Below, in pieces: positions 13,470-26,519 of a stretch of DNA of 64,000 bases (the stretch's first letter is position 1; each line of letters starts with the position of its first letter). The notes under the pieces are model-generated. The model saw nothing but the letters and a program-made list of their open reading frames with translations. It had not been told where the DNA came from and did no database searches. The stretch spans positions 51,080 through 115,079 of the forward strand of contig VZRG01001061.1 in NCBI GenBank assembly GCA_013397435.1, in the 5' to 3' direction. A program made the translations under genes and the position numbers. Source of the DNA: Erythrocercus mccallii. Lineage: Eukaryota; Chordata; Aves; Passeriformes; Dicruridae.

Positions 13470-16330
13470 TTCCCTCTGAGCTGGAAATGAAAGTCTGTGT
13501 AGAAGATTTGACACTACATGCCAGTGAGTTAGCAAGAACATCAACTGAAGGCAGACCACGGACCTAGCTGAAGAACAGAAGTTTAAATGTAGAACGGAAT
13601 TTTCCTTCTGATCACCAGAGCAAATGCTTGTTGGAAAGCAGAAGTCAAGTAAGGGATTTGTGAATCACTCCGAGGATGAGATTAGCTCCTCTCTTATCTA
13701 AAAGTCTGAAGAAATTCTTCAAAAAGAAAAAATTCTCATTTCCCCGCGACTGAAACTCTAAGTGCTGGAAGTGTCCAACTTTTAACTGTAAAAGAAGCTA
13801 TACTTTGTTTTACAGGTCTTTTGTTTGTTTTGTTTCTTATTTTTCATAGAGGATGAAACCAAAGACCTAAACTTCAACATGGCAATCAAAATGCAGAATC
13901 CAATTTTGTAATCTTAACCTAAAGTTGCTTTACTGTAATTGCATTTTAAGTTTCTCTTCTCCATTAATCAAGTTCACATTTACACGCCCTTTATCTCCAT
14001 CAGGCAATAAGCAAAGAGATTCCTACATCAACTGGGTGTATTAAAATTCCACTGTCCTCTCTCTTTTTTTTTCCGTATTTCTATATTTTAAAACAACATC
14101 AAGACAATAATAGGCAGCCCAATCCTACCAAGGCATGACCTTGTCAAATCATGATCAAAAGAGATGAGCATGCACACTCTGTGTTTTTTCCCAAAGGGCA
14201 TGGTACAGAGCTGAGAAATACCATCAGAGCCAAGATTGGAAGCTATAAAATAAGTGTCACTTTAAAAATGTATTTTATTTTCACCTAATTTCAACTATAT
14301 TAATGTTAATAGCAAGAAAATTCTATGGATCTAATAATCCATTACACATCCCTTGCCCAAAGAAAGAAAGGATAGAAAATGTTTGGGGTTTATGTAAATA
14401 AAAACCATAAATATTCTAATAGTTTTCTGATACAGCAAAAGTACTAAGCTAGTGCATTGGAAACTAGAAAAGGAGACCAATTGATCTTAACTTTGAAACA
14501 TGCAAAAGTATTTGCCTCATGATCTTTTGCCATAGAAAATGAAACTAGTCAATTCAAATGTAAGAAGTTGATCTTGTTTAGAAGGTGCTTGGCTCTCTAA
14601 TTACATGAGAGGTACCTTTCTTTAATAATTCATTAGAAATAGGGGGGGCAACATAAAGTCTAAAAATACCCACCATGTAAACTACTGAACTGCTCTCTTA
14701 AAATTAAAAGCTGAAATTCTTTGACTGTCTCATTTTCTAGCAGAACACAAGAAAGGAATATTTTAGTTGGTTCTCACCCTCCAGGCAAAGTAGTATAAAA
14801 CCTCTGGCCTGATTCCAACCCCATTATCAAAGGACCACTCACCTAATCTAAAAAAGCAGCTCTTCATCAATTTATCATTAACAAGAGCATTACAATATAA
14901 TGTAGGAAAACGGCTTTTCACCAGGGATTCAGTTAATGGGAGTCTAGAGCCACATAACAAGCATGGCAGAAGATATTCCACAGTAGGTGAGGATAATATA
15001 CATATATTCCGCACAAAGAATACTGCAAATAACTTCTCTGTTGCTGATGATCTCTCAAATACTCTTTTTAAAATTTAATTTTTAAAGTTGAAGTCTTGTT
15101 GAATTCTACAGCAACATACATGAATGCAAAGTAATTAGCTGCTGACTCCCTGTGAAAATATTTTGTACAATATATTTGGTGTTAGTGAAAATGTGGCTCT
15201 GGTAGGTTTTTTTGGAATTTCACTAGTGTTGATTCCTGTTCACTGTCTATCCCACCACCTCTAACCTCAGGAGTTCAAAAATCACAAGCCAAACATCCAA
15301 ATATTCAGATTAGTTAAGATGTCACAAAAAACCATGCAAGAGATCTTTGACCTTTTATTCTCCTTGTAAGGATTAGGAATTTTCTTCTCAATCTAAATCC
15401 ATAGACCATGGGGTCAATACACTGTTTTATAATGTTTAAACACAAGTTGAAATTAGACATACTGCTATGAATTCTGCAGCTGAAACTTTCAGGCAAATGT
15501 TGGTACTGTCAGGCAAGCCACACCACCACAACTGATGAGTCTCATGCCAGTAGCCAGGCCGCAGCCCTTGGCCATTAATGTCACACCACTGCTCTACTGC
15601 ATCCCACAGGAGGAAAAATTCAAGCTAGACTAGGCCAGGTAATAATTTTTTTATGCAGCTCACCAAAGCCTCCAATACAGAGTTGGTGATATATTTTTGA
15701 GCTGAGATCAGCTTGGACACAAAAGATGACATCTTTTCCAGCCTAAAATCTGCCATGTAAAGTTAACCCATCAATGATGCTTGAAGGAAGAGGAGCAGCA
15801 GAATGAGCTTGTACCAGATCAGCACTTTGCATCATGAGGCTGCAGGTTTTTGGGGACCTTTGGCAGGATCCATGAGGCTTACTATATCCTATGGTCTCAT
15901 TTGAACACAAAACAATAAGGAATATGGAGAGACCACACTGGAGTTTCACAACAAAACCAGAAAAAACTCTCACACTATCTGTGTTTCTAAAATAACTTCA
16001 TCTTAACAGAGATAGACATAGGTATACTCCTAATATGATGTTTCCCTAGCATACAGGTTTACTAAACTGTAATACTCTAAGATACTTAAAAATAGTATTT
16101 TAGATTTACTTGGTGTAAATTAATTGTTTCCCACTAGCTGTGAGATTTAATCTATCATACGCCATACAGAAACTTCCTGTGCTTATGTGAAGGTAAAATA
16201 AATTAGGGGGGGAGAAAGCCACAAAATTCATTTACCTTCAGTAAATGATTAGGTCTGATGACATAGTGAACCACATGACACTTCCACCACTTCAAATCAG
16301 ATCTAGGAGTGAAGTTGTGGATCCTGCAAA
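13470..16330. other. Non-coding stretch, nothing recognised
   Basis: AT-rich DNA with scattered short frames (at most 83 codons) and no known motif. A G7 run lies at about 14642. Confidence 0.55.
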
Positions 16331-16339
16331 AAATACCAA

Positions 16340-16745
16340 GTGTTGCTACACGTAACAGTTCATCTGATCAGCAATACAGGTCACAGTAAACACTTCACCC
16401 CAGTGCTCTGGCTTACTGTGCAGGACTCCCTGCAGAGTGGAGACGAGTTCAAGGTCACTACCCTGAAATTTGAAGTGCACTGCAGGACTAGCCCCATCCA
16501 CCTGAGAGACCTCCTTCCCCTTCTCTGATCACAGCTTCCCATGACAGCTGCACTTCTCCAAACAGTGAATCTGCCAGCCAAACAGGCAAGATGCTCCCGA
16601 GAGGAGGAGATAACTTTTGGAGGAGCTGGACATGGACTATGGACCTTCTTCCCTGAGGAGAGAAAAATAAACTCACTTGCAAACTTCAGTGTAAACCTCA
16701 TCTTTCCAGCTGAACAGCCCTCAATAACATCTTCAAACAAAGCGA
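16340..16745 (+). mobile_element. Decayed LINE-2-type ORF2 C-terminal fragment
   Basis: Two stretches of one plus-strand reading frame, split by a TGA stop at 16526-16528, keep the order of motifs found downstream of the reverse transcriptase in LINE-2-like retrotransposons. They are HFTPVL (16391-16408; family H-x-TPVL), EFKVTTL (16445 onward; family FKV/I-x-L-TFKAL), LRDLLP (from 16502; family YLxDLLP), GLWTFFPEE (16634-16660; family LWNSLPEEIR) and SLANF (16673-16687; family SLxxFKxxLKTxLF). The family comparison is from memory of the LINE-2/CR1 superfamily. No polymerase active-site motif remains, so this is a heavily 5'-truncated, dead copy. It might belong to a related CR1/L3 lineage. 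It lies in non-coding DNA with no linked gene. Confidence 0.62.
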
Positions 16746-16799
16746 AATTCTATAAAATAATCAAATCCTTCCCCTGACAGGCTGAGAAGAGACAGAGGG

Positions 16800-18768
16800 A
16801 AGTGCTTCATACAAAAAGATGCATTCACACACACTGCTCTTAGTACCAGAAAGTGTTTTGATATTACAGTGCATGAGGGTACGCACACAAGAGCATACTG
16901 AGACCAAACAACACAGCTACAGTGATATTTCAGGAACAGGACTAGGAGATGTACTACACTGCATCAAATATGTAATGAAGTGCTCACACAGATATTTGAT
17001 GTTCTTGCCTGTTGGCCTCCATATGTTGCCAAAGGAACTGGCATCCTCATACACAGCTTAAACACAAAACGACATTCTTTCTTAAAATATTTTGAGCATC
17101 ATTAGACTGGGGATATTCCCTTCCAAAGCGACTGGTGGTCTCTGCTAACAAGTTTTTTTTTTTGACAATAGCTTCCTATAACATGGCAGATACTTTCCTT
17201 TTGCCTATCTCCCCTTCAAATGAGGGAAAAGAATACCAGAACGGCTGTGCATACCCAAAACCATGTCCTGCCAGTATTTTCAAGATTTCCCCCTCACTTA
17301 CTCTGAACCAAGACAAAGCAGCAAAACTGAATAAGGGCACAAGGGTTATGGATAACAAAATGAATTAAACCAGCAGAAACTCTCCACTTTGATACTTCCA
17401 AAATATTTCATTTTTATTTCAATTTTAGAAAGATGTATTTTGTACTCCTATTCATGAGATATTTGAAACTAGACAAGTGATTGTGTCCTGTTTAAAACAT
17501 ATCAAATCAGAATGCTTAAACCTTAGAAAGGATCATCCAAGAATTTATTGGCATTTATTCATTCCTATTAAATGCTTTAATTTCAAGGAACTGATACCCT
17601 CCAAGGAAAAACCCAATTTGCCAGAAAATTCACAGCCAAAGCCAACAAAGAGCATCCTTCTGAAAGGTCTCAAGAAAAAGTTGTGTTTCTCCCTGAGGGA
17701 TTGTGCTGTTAATGGTGGACATTAATTTCCACATGTGACGAAGTCAGGTCAAACCCATCAAGAAGATGCACAAAGGACTTCTCTCTGCACGCCACCGTGG
17801 AGCCCCCTGAATGCATCCCACTCTGGGCAGGTGTGGGGAAATGCACAGATTGCAGCACCCTTACAGGAAAAGGCTGATTGCAGAAAACACAGTGTCTGTA
17901 CCAGTTAGATAAGGTATCTGACCAGGAAAACCACAACAGCGAAGGAGGAGAACCAGGCTGAGAAGCCGTAGGAGCAGCAGTAGGAGACGTGGATAAAGGT
18001 TACTGAAGGTCAAGTACAGCTGGCACATCGCTGCTGGCACGAAATTGCTGCTGCATTCCAGGAAATCATTCTCTCTCATCTTCCTGAGCCTGTCACATCC
18101 TATTTCACTTACTGGTTCCTTTTCAAGGTGTTCGTCTTATTTGTCTCCTTGGGTTTGCTGTTTATCTCCATTTATTCTCAGCATAATTTGAGGCTTGTTG
18201 TTTGAATTCTGTGACTGGTGGGCAGGTGGGGGAGAGTTAACCTGTGTAATGATTTGGAGAATCTATGTGGGAAGGAGAGAGAACAAGATTAGTAGAAGTG
18301 ATTACAGCAGGAGTTGTGATGGGAATATCATTTCAGCAGAGCGAGCAGTGGGGGACCAGCTGGCCTGTGTCTCGTCATTTTTTGCAGAGAAAACTGAAGG
18401 AGCTGCATCACTCTGTGTGAGCTGTGTCCGGGAGCTATAAAATTACCTGCTGATGAATAAGCTGGAAAGTTGCCTGAAATAAAGTTTAGGAAGCATACTA
18501 ACATACCTCACGCAATTCCAGCTTTATGGTAATGTATGTTAGATAATTAGCACCAATGGGTAAGAGGCATGAATACTCATACATCGAAAGCAAAGCATTA
18601 GCATATATTTAGGAGATTACAGTTAAATTTATCATGAGCTACCTGTCTCTGCTGGAACAGTTCTTACAGCAGGAATCTCAGTCCTCTTTGGAAAAGAAAA
18701 AGATATTAGGACTTCACATTCGGCTTTCAGGGGGTTCTTCTGAAGAAACCAAAGCTGCTATTCACAAA
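16800..18768. other. Non-coding stretch, nothing recognised
   Basis: Short frames on both strands, none with a recognised domain. A T11 run near 17152 and an imperfect 9-bp inverted pair (CTAACATAC at 18498-18506, GTATGTTAG at 18534-18542) are the only local structures noted. Confidence 0.5.
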
Positions 18769-18769
18769 T

Positions 18770-19420
18770 GAGCTGCGGAACCCCCCGGTCACCAGTCTGG
18801 ACCTGCAGAGTGCCGGCACGGGGCTGCAGGGTGGCCACGGGGAGGAACAGCTGGGACTGCCCCATGCCAGACACAGATGGTCCCAGCCAGCTCAAACCAA
18901 CCCACTGCAGGGCAGGCTGAGCCCCCAGCCATGCACGGGGCACCTCTGGGAAAACAGATCCAAAGGGAGGGCAGAAAATGCCAGGAGGAGAAAGAGGAGG
19001 GAACACCAAGGTCAGAGGAAGAGGTGGTCCACAGCAAAGCAGACACTCCCTGCAGCCCATGGCAAACCCCATCCTGGAGCAGAAGAACACTCCTGACAGG
19101 AATTCAGCCCCTAGAGCCCACTCTGGAGCAGAAGAAAGGGGCAAGGAGGAAGGAAAAGCAGAAAAGAACTGTGAGGGACTGATTGCAAGCCCCAGCCCCA
19201 CTGCACCATTCAGGCAGGGTATAGAGGTACCTGGAGTGAAGTTGAACCTGAGAAAGAGAGGACAAAAGGTGTGTTGTTTGTTTCTCTGTTTCTCACTACT
19301 CAAGCTAATAATTAAATGTTTATTTTAACTAGCAATAAATTAAATTAGTTCTTCTCCCAAGTTGAGTCAAATATTTGAGAGAGACTGTCTCCTACCATCT
19401 TCTGAGCTTGGGAATCTATG
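18770..19420 (+). mobile_element. Degraded bird endogenous-retrovirus LTR remnant (ERVL-like)
   Basis: A sharply GC-rich block in AT-rich DNA. It contains diverged repeats built around CTGGAGCAGAAG and CCCACTCTGGAGCAG, then a section near 19190-19260 matching my memory of bird LTRs (GGAGTGAAGTTGAACCTG), a T-rich segment, and AGCAATAAATTAAATTAG followed by CCCAAGTTGAGTC. The AATAAA at 19334-19339 gives a polyadenylation signal in plus orientation. The order matches a common bird ERV LTR; the exact subfamily and LTR ends cannot be set by eye. No flanking second LTR, gag, pol or env is seen, so it is a solo or truncated, diverged copy. Open frames of 181 codons (minus, 18758-19303) and 101-116 codons (plus) inside it follow from its GC-rich composition and are not called as genes. 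Confidence 0.65.
19334..19339 (+). promoter_or_regulatory. AATAAA polyadenylation signal in the LTR remnant
   Basis: A canonical hexamer at the position expected for the R region of this LTR type. It is probably inactive in so diverged a copy. Confidence 0.5.
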
Positions 19421-19424
19421 TCTC

Positions 19425-22400
19425 CATACTCACTTCAGGACAAGTGGAGATGGATCTGGGGCAAGTTGCCTTCTCCAGAGGCAAGATTTGAAGTCAGCTC
19501 ATCTGTTGTGCCTTGCATCTGCAGCAGGAGCTAAACTCCCTTTCAACTACACTCAGCCACGTCTGGTATTCACAACACAGCTTTGGCCTCCTCTTGACAC
19601 CCTGCCCTGGGTGAAGATTGTCTTCCCTGGCCCTAGTCATGGTTAGAGTATCTTTTAATTTTAGTATTGCAATATGTCAATGTGTGCATTGTGCAGGTTT
19701 TTAATCCTGTTGCTAACAGCTTACCAGACAGCTGAGTAAAAAATATTCTGTGGTCCAAATCTCCTGGATAATGACTTAATTACATTAAACTTTTTCCCTG
19801 GATGTCTCATCCATTGTTATGCCTGCAAAACAATTCACATTAAGAATGCTCTGTTTTTACAACCTTGCCCAAGTGTAATTCTTTTAATTTCTTCATCTGT
19901 TTCTTCTGGGAAGTTTAAGAAAATATCTTTAAGTTAGTGTTGAATTAAGGAGAAAATAATCCTCTCCTTGTTCAAAGAAGAAAACCTCAGAACCTCAAAC
20001 CACACTTTTTTCATCTATGCAGTCCTAGAAATAATGCTGAGGGTTTATCATTTCATGTATATTGCAAAACCTAAGTAAAAACCACTTGCATCTTCTGAGA
20101 ACAAAAATGAGAAGGAATAAGATGAATAAGAAATGTTACCAGGAAAAGACAGAAAACTAAGTGTAAATGGAGGTAAGCTACAGCTAAAGTGGCTGTAAGG
20201 TTACTCACGGATGGAATACTTGCACATTCTCTCATATATAAAATCTGCAATTAAATTTTAAAAGAAATTCATAACCAAGGATTTGGTCCATCTAAGAAGG
20301 AGAAAGATGTTGAGATTTAAGGACTCTACTGTTGTTTTGGAATTCCTTTTTCCTTCAGAAGTCATTGAAAATGTCTGTCTTTGATAAAGACAGAGCTGTT
20401 TCATAGACTGACTAATACTGCTCATGATGTTACAAGACTATTTGCAGATGATATTTTAGAAAGGACATATGAAGAAAAGCATGTTTGAGGGACAAATCTT
20501 GTTTCTGTTCACATATCCAGACTCAGACTAAGCAGTTCTCTTGTTCAGAGTGCAGAAGTGGAAATGTAATTTAAAGTAAGATATCAGTATTTCTTTGTAA
20601 TGTGGCTGGGATACACCACCAATAGTTAGGAAACCAAAGAGGTCACACATCTGACACTGAGAAACACATTTGTACCTGCTTAAAACCTACATACCAGGCC
20701 CATCAGGGTCTGACAGAAATAAAATAATCAGCATCAGAAGCAATAAAGTAGGTTCTGGATAAATCCAGACAGAATGGCCTCCCAAGAACAAGGCACTCCT
20801 CCCAAGGCACTTGGGAAGCACAAAAATAAAATTGAGGGTCATATTTCCTATAGATACAACTATATAGAGCCAAGCCACTCAGTGAGAAAGATGGGCAGAG
20901 ATATCCATTCCAGAGGAGACTTCAACAGAATCTGCAATAGACTGGAGATTAAAAACTAATATGAGACATGGACGCCCCAGTGTTGATCTGGCAAAATAGC
21001 TTCTGTCCTCTTCATTTTTTAAGGTTTTGGGATATCTTAAGACAGACCAGGAAATACATTTGCCATTCATCTTTTTATGCTACCAGGATGAATCTGTGAG
21101 AGTGAGAGATGCAGAAACACCTGACTGTGGTGCCTTGGAGGGAAGGAAAAGGCTGCAGGGAGTATGGTAGGAGACAAAGAATGGGGTACTTACATTCATT
21201 TTACAGCTTGCATTGCTCCTCTGGCCAGGAGCACAAGCAGAAACAAGCAAAAAAATAAAGAGTAACAACGTATTTTCTGTGTTATTTAAAATACTATGAA
21301 TACAGACATTGAAATGTTCTTTTCTTTCTTTGATTCATCCAGTTGCGCTTGTTTAGATAGAGAAAAAATGCACACCAAACATGACTATTCATTCTTATTA
21401 GCATGATTATATGTGTGAGTTGAGAAAATTCAGCTTTCCTGAGAGGATACCTGCCCCTTGTTTTGCTGATCACTGTGCATTACCATTCTGTTACATGTGA
21501 AACTGCTGAGGATGCTGCTGAAACATTTGCTTCTTTCCAAACAGAGGAATTTGTTCGAGGTCTGTGTATATTGACTTCCTGAATACTAAAGTTATATACA
21601 TAACTTCGCTGTTTATATGCAACATTTATCCCATTTTGTTTGCTCTTGGAATTTTTATCACAATAGAAAAGCATTACAGATCTACAAAATGCCTTTTTCA
21701 AACACCTTTAGTACCTACATGACCTGAATTTTCTTACTTAGAAAGAAGAACACTTCAGGAGCTACAATACAAGTAACTGTATATGCAGGAGGTCCTGGGA
21801 ACAGAGGTTAGGCAAGGCTTGAGTATGAGATATGACACCAAACCAGAAATGGGACTCCAATACAGGTTTTGGTACCAGGAAAATCTAAGCAAGCACAACT
21901 TTGCAAAAGAAACCTGGTGGCTTCAGAATAAATGGTCTTTACATGAAGCTGCTGGAAAAAAATGACCACGGAAAAGTTAAGCCCACGTTACTTCAGATTT
22001 AAAGAGATTTCCACAGAACCACTCCTGATATCTGTTTGGTCATGTTTCAGGTTTGGCTGTGAAAGTTTTGCAGAATCTTAAAAAAAACCCCAACCAAACA
22101 AACCACAACACCCTCCCTCCAATCTGCATTTTATAATAGAACACAGTCTTTACAGACTTAATAAATTATTCATGGAGAAGGCAATATTACTATTAGACCC
22201 TGGGGTCTTGGGCTCCCTGCATGTAAAAGATCTAACTCTACACAATCAATCCAGTAGGATAACTGTTATACTCTACTTAACCCAGATTGCCTAACAGGGT
22301 TTGAAAATGGATTAGTGGATGATGAGCTCGTTTTAAAAGCAATATTATCTCCCTGAAAAGCAGAGGATAATTCCTACTAGCCTTTTTAAGAAATAAAATG

Positions 22401-23110
22401 ATCCTAGATCTGAAAGAAACTTTTCACATACTCTCTTAACTAGCTAGACATTGACACATGCAATAACCAGAGACATGGCAGAACTTAGCATCAAAACAGG
22501 CATCAATCAAAAAATGAACTCTAAGCAAAAATTGCCTTACACTCTTACAGTAGAAAGAACCTAGATTGACAAGAAGGTATCAAAACTGGCTTATTGTTAC
22601 AAATTCTCTGAATAGCCTCTGTGAAGGGACAAGCAAGATTTCTGGAGTGGCTACAATTCTTGATCATTACAGCAACTCCTATGGTTAATACTGATATACT
22701 GATGATATGCTAACACATTTCTAATTACAGAGAGAGGCATAAAGCTGAAAGCATTCTAGAGACTAAATGGTCCATTGTTCTCTATTTTTGGTTACTACCA
22801 AATATCCAAAATAACCCAGCAAAAATTACTATCTATAATGATGGTTTCAATTTTTATTTTTCACAGAAATCTCTGCTAGCTATCAAAGCACTGTGCTGTG
22901 GTCATTTTTTATTTTGCACTTGTCAAGATAGCTCTGCTTTCCTTGCATGCATGCATTTTGTTTGTCTGTAATATTCCCTTGAAATAGAGAAAATAGCTGG
23001 AAGTAGCTCCAGGTTGGATTGGACACAGAAAGGAAAAAGCACAGAGACACTTACCTCTACATGAAGATATCAAGATTTCAGACAGAGAAAAGAGACATAT
23101 TCTGAACTTC
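19425..23110. other. Non-coding stretch, nothing recognised
   Basis: AT-rich sequence with short frames (at most about 94 codons). An A/C-rich low-complexity patch lies at about 22080-22115. No mobile element or RNA gene is recognised. Confidence 0.55.
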
Positions 23111-23114
23111 CTGG

Positions 23115-23336
23115 AGAATCATAGCATCGTTTACATTAGAAAAGACCTTTAAGAACATTGAGTCCAACCATTAACCCAGCACTGCCAAGTTCACCACTGA
23201 ATCATGTCCCTAAGTGTCATATCTACACGTCCTTTGAATTCCTTCTGGGATGGTGACTCCACCACTTCCTGGGGCAGCCTGTTCTAATGCTTGACAGCCC
23301 TTTCTTTGAAGATTTTTTTCCTAATATGCATCTACT
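23115..23336 (-). mobile_element. CR1 LINE 3'-end fragment
   Basis: Read on the plus strand this is the complement of a CR1 3' end. It starts AGAATCATAGCATCG (the complement of the ATTCTATG-type CR1 tail), continues with AAAAGACCTTTAAGAACATT, AGTCCAACCATTAACCC, CCACTTCCTGGGGCAGCCTG and TTCCTAATATGCATCT, all close to bird CR1 sequence I know. Only the last ~220 bp is present, the usual 5' truncation. No reverse transcriptase remains, so it cannot move. No clear target duplication is visible, as is common for CR1. Confidence 0.93.
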
Positions 23337-23339
23337 GAA

Positions 23340-24365
23340 AACAGTTCTTATTCTGAATATCAAATCTTCACAGCAAACTGTTCATAGGCAAGCCCTAGGC
23401 TGAAAGATGTTCGCATAAAACATTAGTTGAATAAATTCAGACTAACATATTTCTGAATCCAGTAGAGCAATTTGTAAGAACAGACTCTACCACTGGCATA
23501 CATGGTCACTCCAGGATTCTGTGAAAGCAGACAGAACTCCAGAACCAACAACATTTTACACTGTTGTAAATATATCTTTCTTGTTAACAAAATGGCAGCA
23601 TGACAAATGTAACACAGGAGCACTGCTTGGCCCCCTTTGCTTAGCACATTTTCTCTCCTTTTATTCTTCAGTACTCTTCCTCCCAACATGTTTTTTTGTT
23701 TTCTGTGCTGCTACCTGGCTCTTCCCTCTCAGACAGCCTCTTCCTGACAGTTATCAGGGTTTAACATACTGTACTAGGAGGCTCGTGAATATTGCTCTTT
23801 GATTTTTAGTGCTTTATGATGAATGGCTAGAAATCATTGCTGGGGAAAAAAAAAAGGGAAAGAAAAATAGTTTCTGAAAACCTTTGTACTATTGAATTCT
23901 GCCTGCAAATTCTCCAGCACTGACTTGCTTTGCTACAGGATCACTCTGTCACTCTGCATGCTACATGTAATACACCATTGCCCCCCAACCCCAAAACAGC
24001 AAGGTTTAACATGGCAAAAATGAGTATGGGCCCTACGTTTAATTTTCCTTCTTGATTTTTTATTCTTTTGTCTTTTAAAGTCTTTCCAGATATCTTTAAA
24101 TTTGGGGTACTTTGTGTTTTAAATCCTTTGTCACTTCATAACAGATCCCCATCTCTTTTACCATTACCTAAATAAAAGCAGGGAAGCAAGAATTGAAACG
24201 GTGGACCCTGGGCTAACAAAGATTATTCAGCTCAGCAGAAAAATACTTCTACTGCATTTAGCAATCTAGAGAAAGGATAGGGTGGAAAAGTCACTGGGAG
24301 GAAGGAGGAAAGGAGCACCTCTAAAATAGAAAGACAAGAGTCTGTCCAACTGCACATCTCTGCAG
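23340..24365. other. Non-coding stretch, nothing recognised
   Basis: Short frames on both strands around 23423-23802 have no recognised motif. An A-rich tract lies near 23845 and a C-rich run near 23985. Confidence 0.55.
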
Positions 24366-24369
24366 GGAG

Positions 24370-26450
24370 TGTGATGGAAGTACTCTTACCTCTAGGTTTC
24401 TTTAGGGGTGATGATGTTGACCCACATGCTTTCTGCCAGTGAAATTCAAGGCATTTATAAACTTGTCCAGGGTTTCAAGAGCATTCAGGTGAAATATATC
24501 CCCAGAGGACTGGATTAGGTCCATTGTGCCCAGAAAGAGCAGACACAGCAGGCTCCATACAGTCTATAAGCCTTGGCAACATGCTTGTATCTGAGAAATT
24601 CCAGGCCCACTCTGTTACTATGTGCTGCCATCACATCCACACACAGCTGGAAGTCCAGCCTGAAATCACTGCTGGTGACCCTTCCACAGTGTCCTGTAAA
24701 GCAGGAACAATCCTGGTGGGCAAGACTAGCTCTTGATGCCACTTCTGCAGGTCACAGAAGGGCAGCACAGCCTGCCTCTCACTCTCACAGTAGGTAATCC
24801 CCCAATCCTCAGTTATGGTTGTGGGACCAAATTCAGAGCAGCAGAGCACTGGCTGGTCCACAGGGGATGAGTGGGATAATCTTCCCCTCTCTTCTAGAAA
24901 AACAAGCTTCCTGTTTTCATTGTGAGAAAACAGCCCGAAGTTGTCAATACAAATATCAGACAGCAAATTTTACTTTCTATATATTTAACTCTCCTTAAGA
25001 CAATAAGTCAAAGTATACACCAGGCCAGGACATACTGCTAGTTCAGACATGAAAGTAATTTCCTAAGAGCACATATGCATGAGGTCTACCAAGCACTGCT
25101 GATGCTAGGGAAGGAACTAAATCAATTTCCACCATTTGAAGTCCATCTTCTGGAAGGTCAATCTCAGTCTCCTCTATTCTTCCCACAAACTTAAAAATAC
25201 ATTTATTTCCTTGATTTTTCTCCTTCTGTTTCCAAGTGCCACAGTTTCCCAGTCTGGGCCAACGAAATACACAAAAGCTGGAGTCCCCACCACAGAGGGC
25301 CAACAGCCTACAAGCAGTAACAGAGAGCACAGTGGCAAGTACCAGCAAAGGAAGGAAAAGAAGCATTTCTCATTGAACTCATCTGAATTTAAAAGTTCAA
25401 ATTTATCACCTTCACTTTGCTATCTTTTCATGAATGGTAAGCTTCAACTCCAGAACAGTTCAGCAGTTCCCCCTTTCATGATTCATGTGCTTAAAGCACA
25501 CACAGCTGTGACTTTACAGCATTCAACTTTCCCAAACTTCTTCAGCATGATGGAAAAATACAGAAGAACACATTTAATAATATGGCACAATTGGTATCTG
25601 CAATCCTCCATCTGGGATTCCAGCCTGTTTCTGTACTGGTTGCAACATAGAAGAACTTACATATGAATCAGGAACTTCAACATCTTGAGTCACAAGGAAA
25701 GCCCATGACTTAATCTTGAAGGTCTACATGCCAAAAAAATTTAAAAAACGGGATTAAAAAGATTCAAACACTTTTTTACTTTATTAACCAACCACAGCTA
25801 ATACAAGAGGACCTAGGTCATAGGTATGGACCAAATGTCTACAGGCCAGAGGGAAGAGGAAGGTGTTTTTGGACAAGCAGTCAGCCTGTTTGAGGTGCTG
25901 TGGTTGTCACCCCTTGTCTGTGAGTACCTGCATTCAGATCAGAGGTCGCACAAGAAGATGGGTATCAGTTCCCCCATTGAAACTTGCCCATTTCCCAGGG
26001 AGATTTGTAAGAGGCAGACCCATGAGCCCTACAGATGGTGAGGCTTGGCCCATGGCCTTACACAGCTCAGGCTCCTCTGAGAGAACCAATTGCTGCCACA
26101 TCAGCTCGCATTCCTCACTGCTATTTGTTTCACTGGAACAGTAGGAACTCCCAGCTTGGTTTCCAGTGCATCAAAGTTCTCAGTGAAGTGGTTCTTTGCA
26201 TTTCACCTGTACCTTCTAGCCTCACACAGATAGCCAGGTCCTGTTCTCCCATCTGCTGGCTCACAAGTGGAGAAAACTGTCAAAATCAACAGAAAGCCAG
26301 CATTCTGTATTGCATGCCCACAGAGTGGGCACTCGCAGCTCAGATCACTGTAGTACCAGTTACACCTGTCTAGTATCATGTGTGTAAGAGTGTTTTCACC
26401 AAAGCAAACTGATGAAGAGCAAAAGTTACCTGGAAGATACATCAGTACTC
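24370..26450. other. Stretch with several unrecognised open frames
   Basis: GC content appears higher than in the flanks and several frames exceed 100 codons: plus 25136-25666 (176 codons), minus 24631-24966 (111), minus 25043-25366 (107) and plus 26035-26373 (112). They overlap one another on opposite strands, carry no domain I recognise and show no retroviral protease, polymerase or integrase motif. The 176-codon frame starts with a hydrophobic stretch at residues 8-35, but its remainder looks like translated random sequence. Options are an old mobile element beyond recognition, exons of a non-coding RNA, or chance. No function is assigned. Confidence 0.3.
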
Positions 26451-26519
26451 TTTAATCCTTGCTGACTTGTGTGTTAAAAGGCTGCACACCAGATGTGTCA
26501 TTTCACTAAGAAGCCACTT

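Noticed and set aside
21600..21608. ATAACTTCG resembles one end of a loxP arm
   Set aside because: Only nine bases match and there is no second arm at the required spacing; chance match.
25136..25666. 176-codon frame as a secreted protein gene (hydrophobic N-terminal stretch)
   Set aside because: No family resemblance, overlap with an antisense frame, and no promoter or splice context; the hydrophobic run is T-rich sequence.
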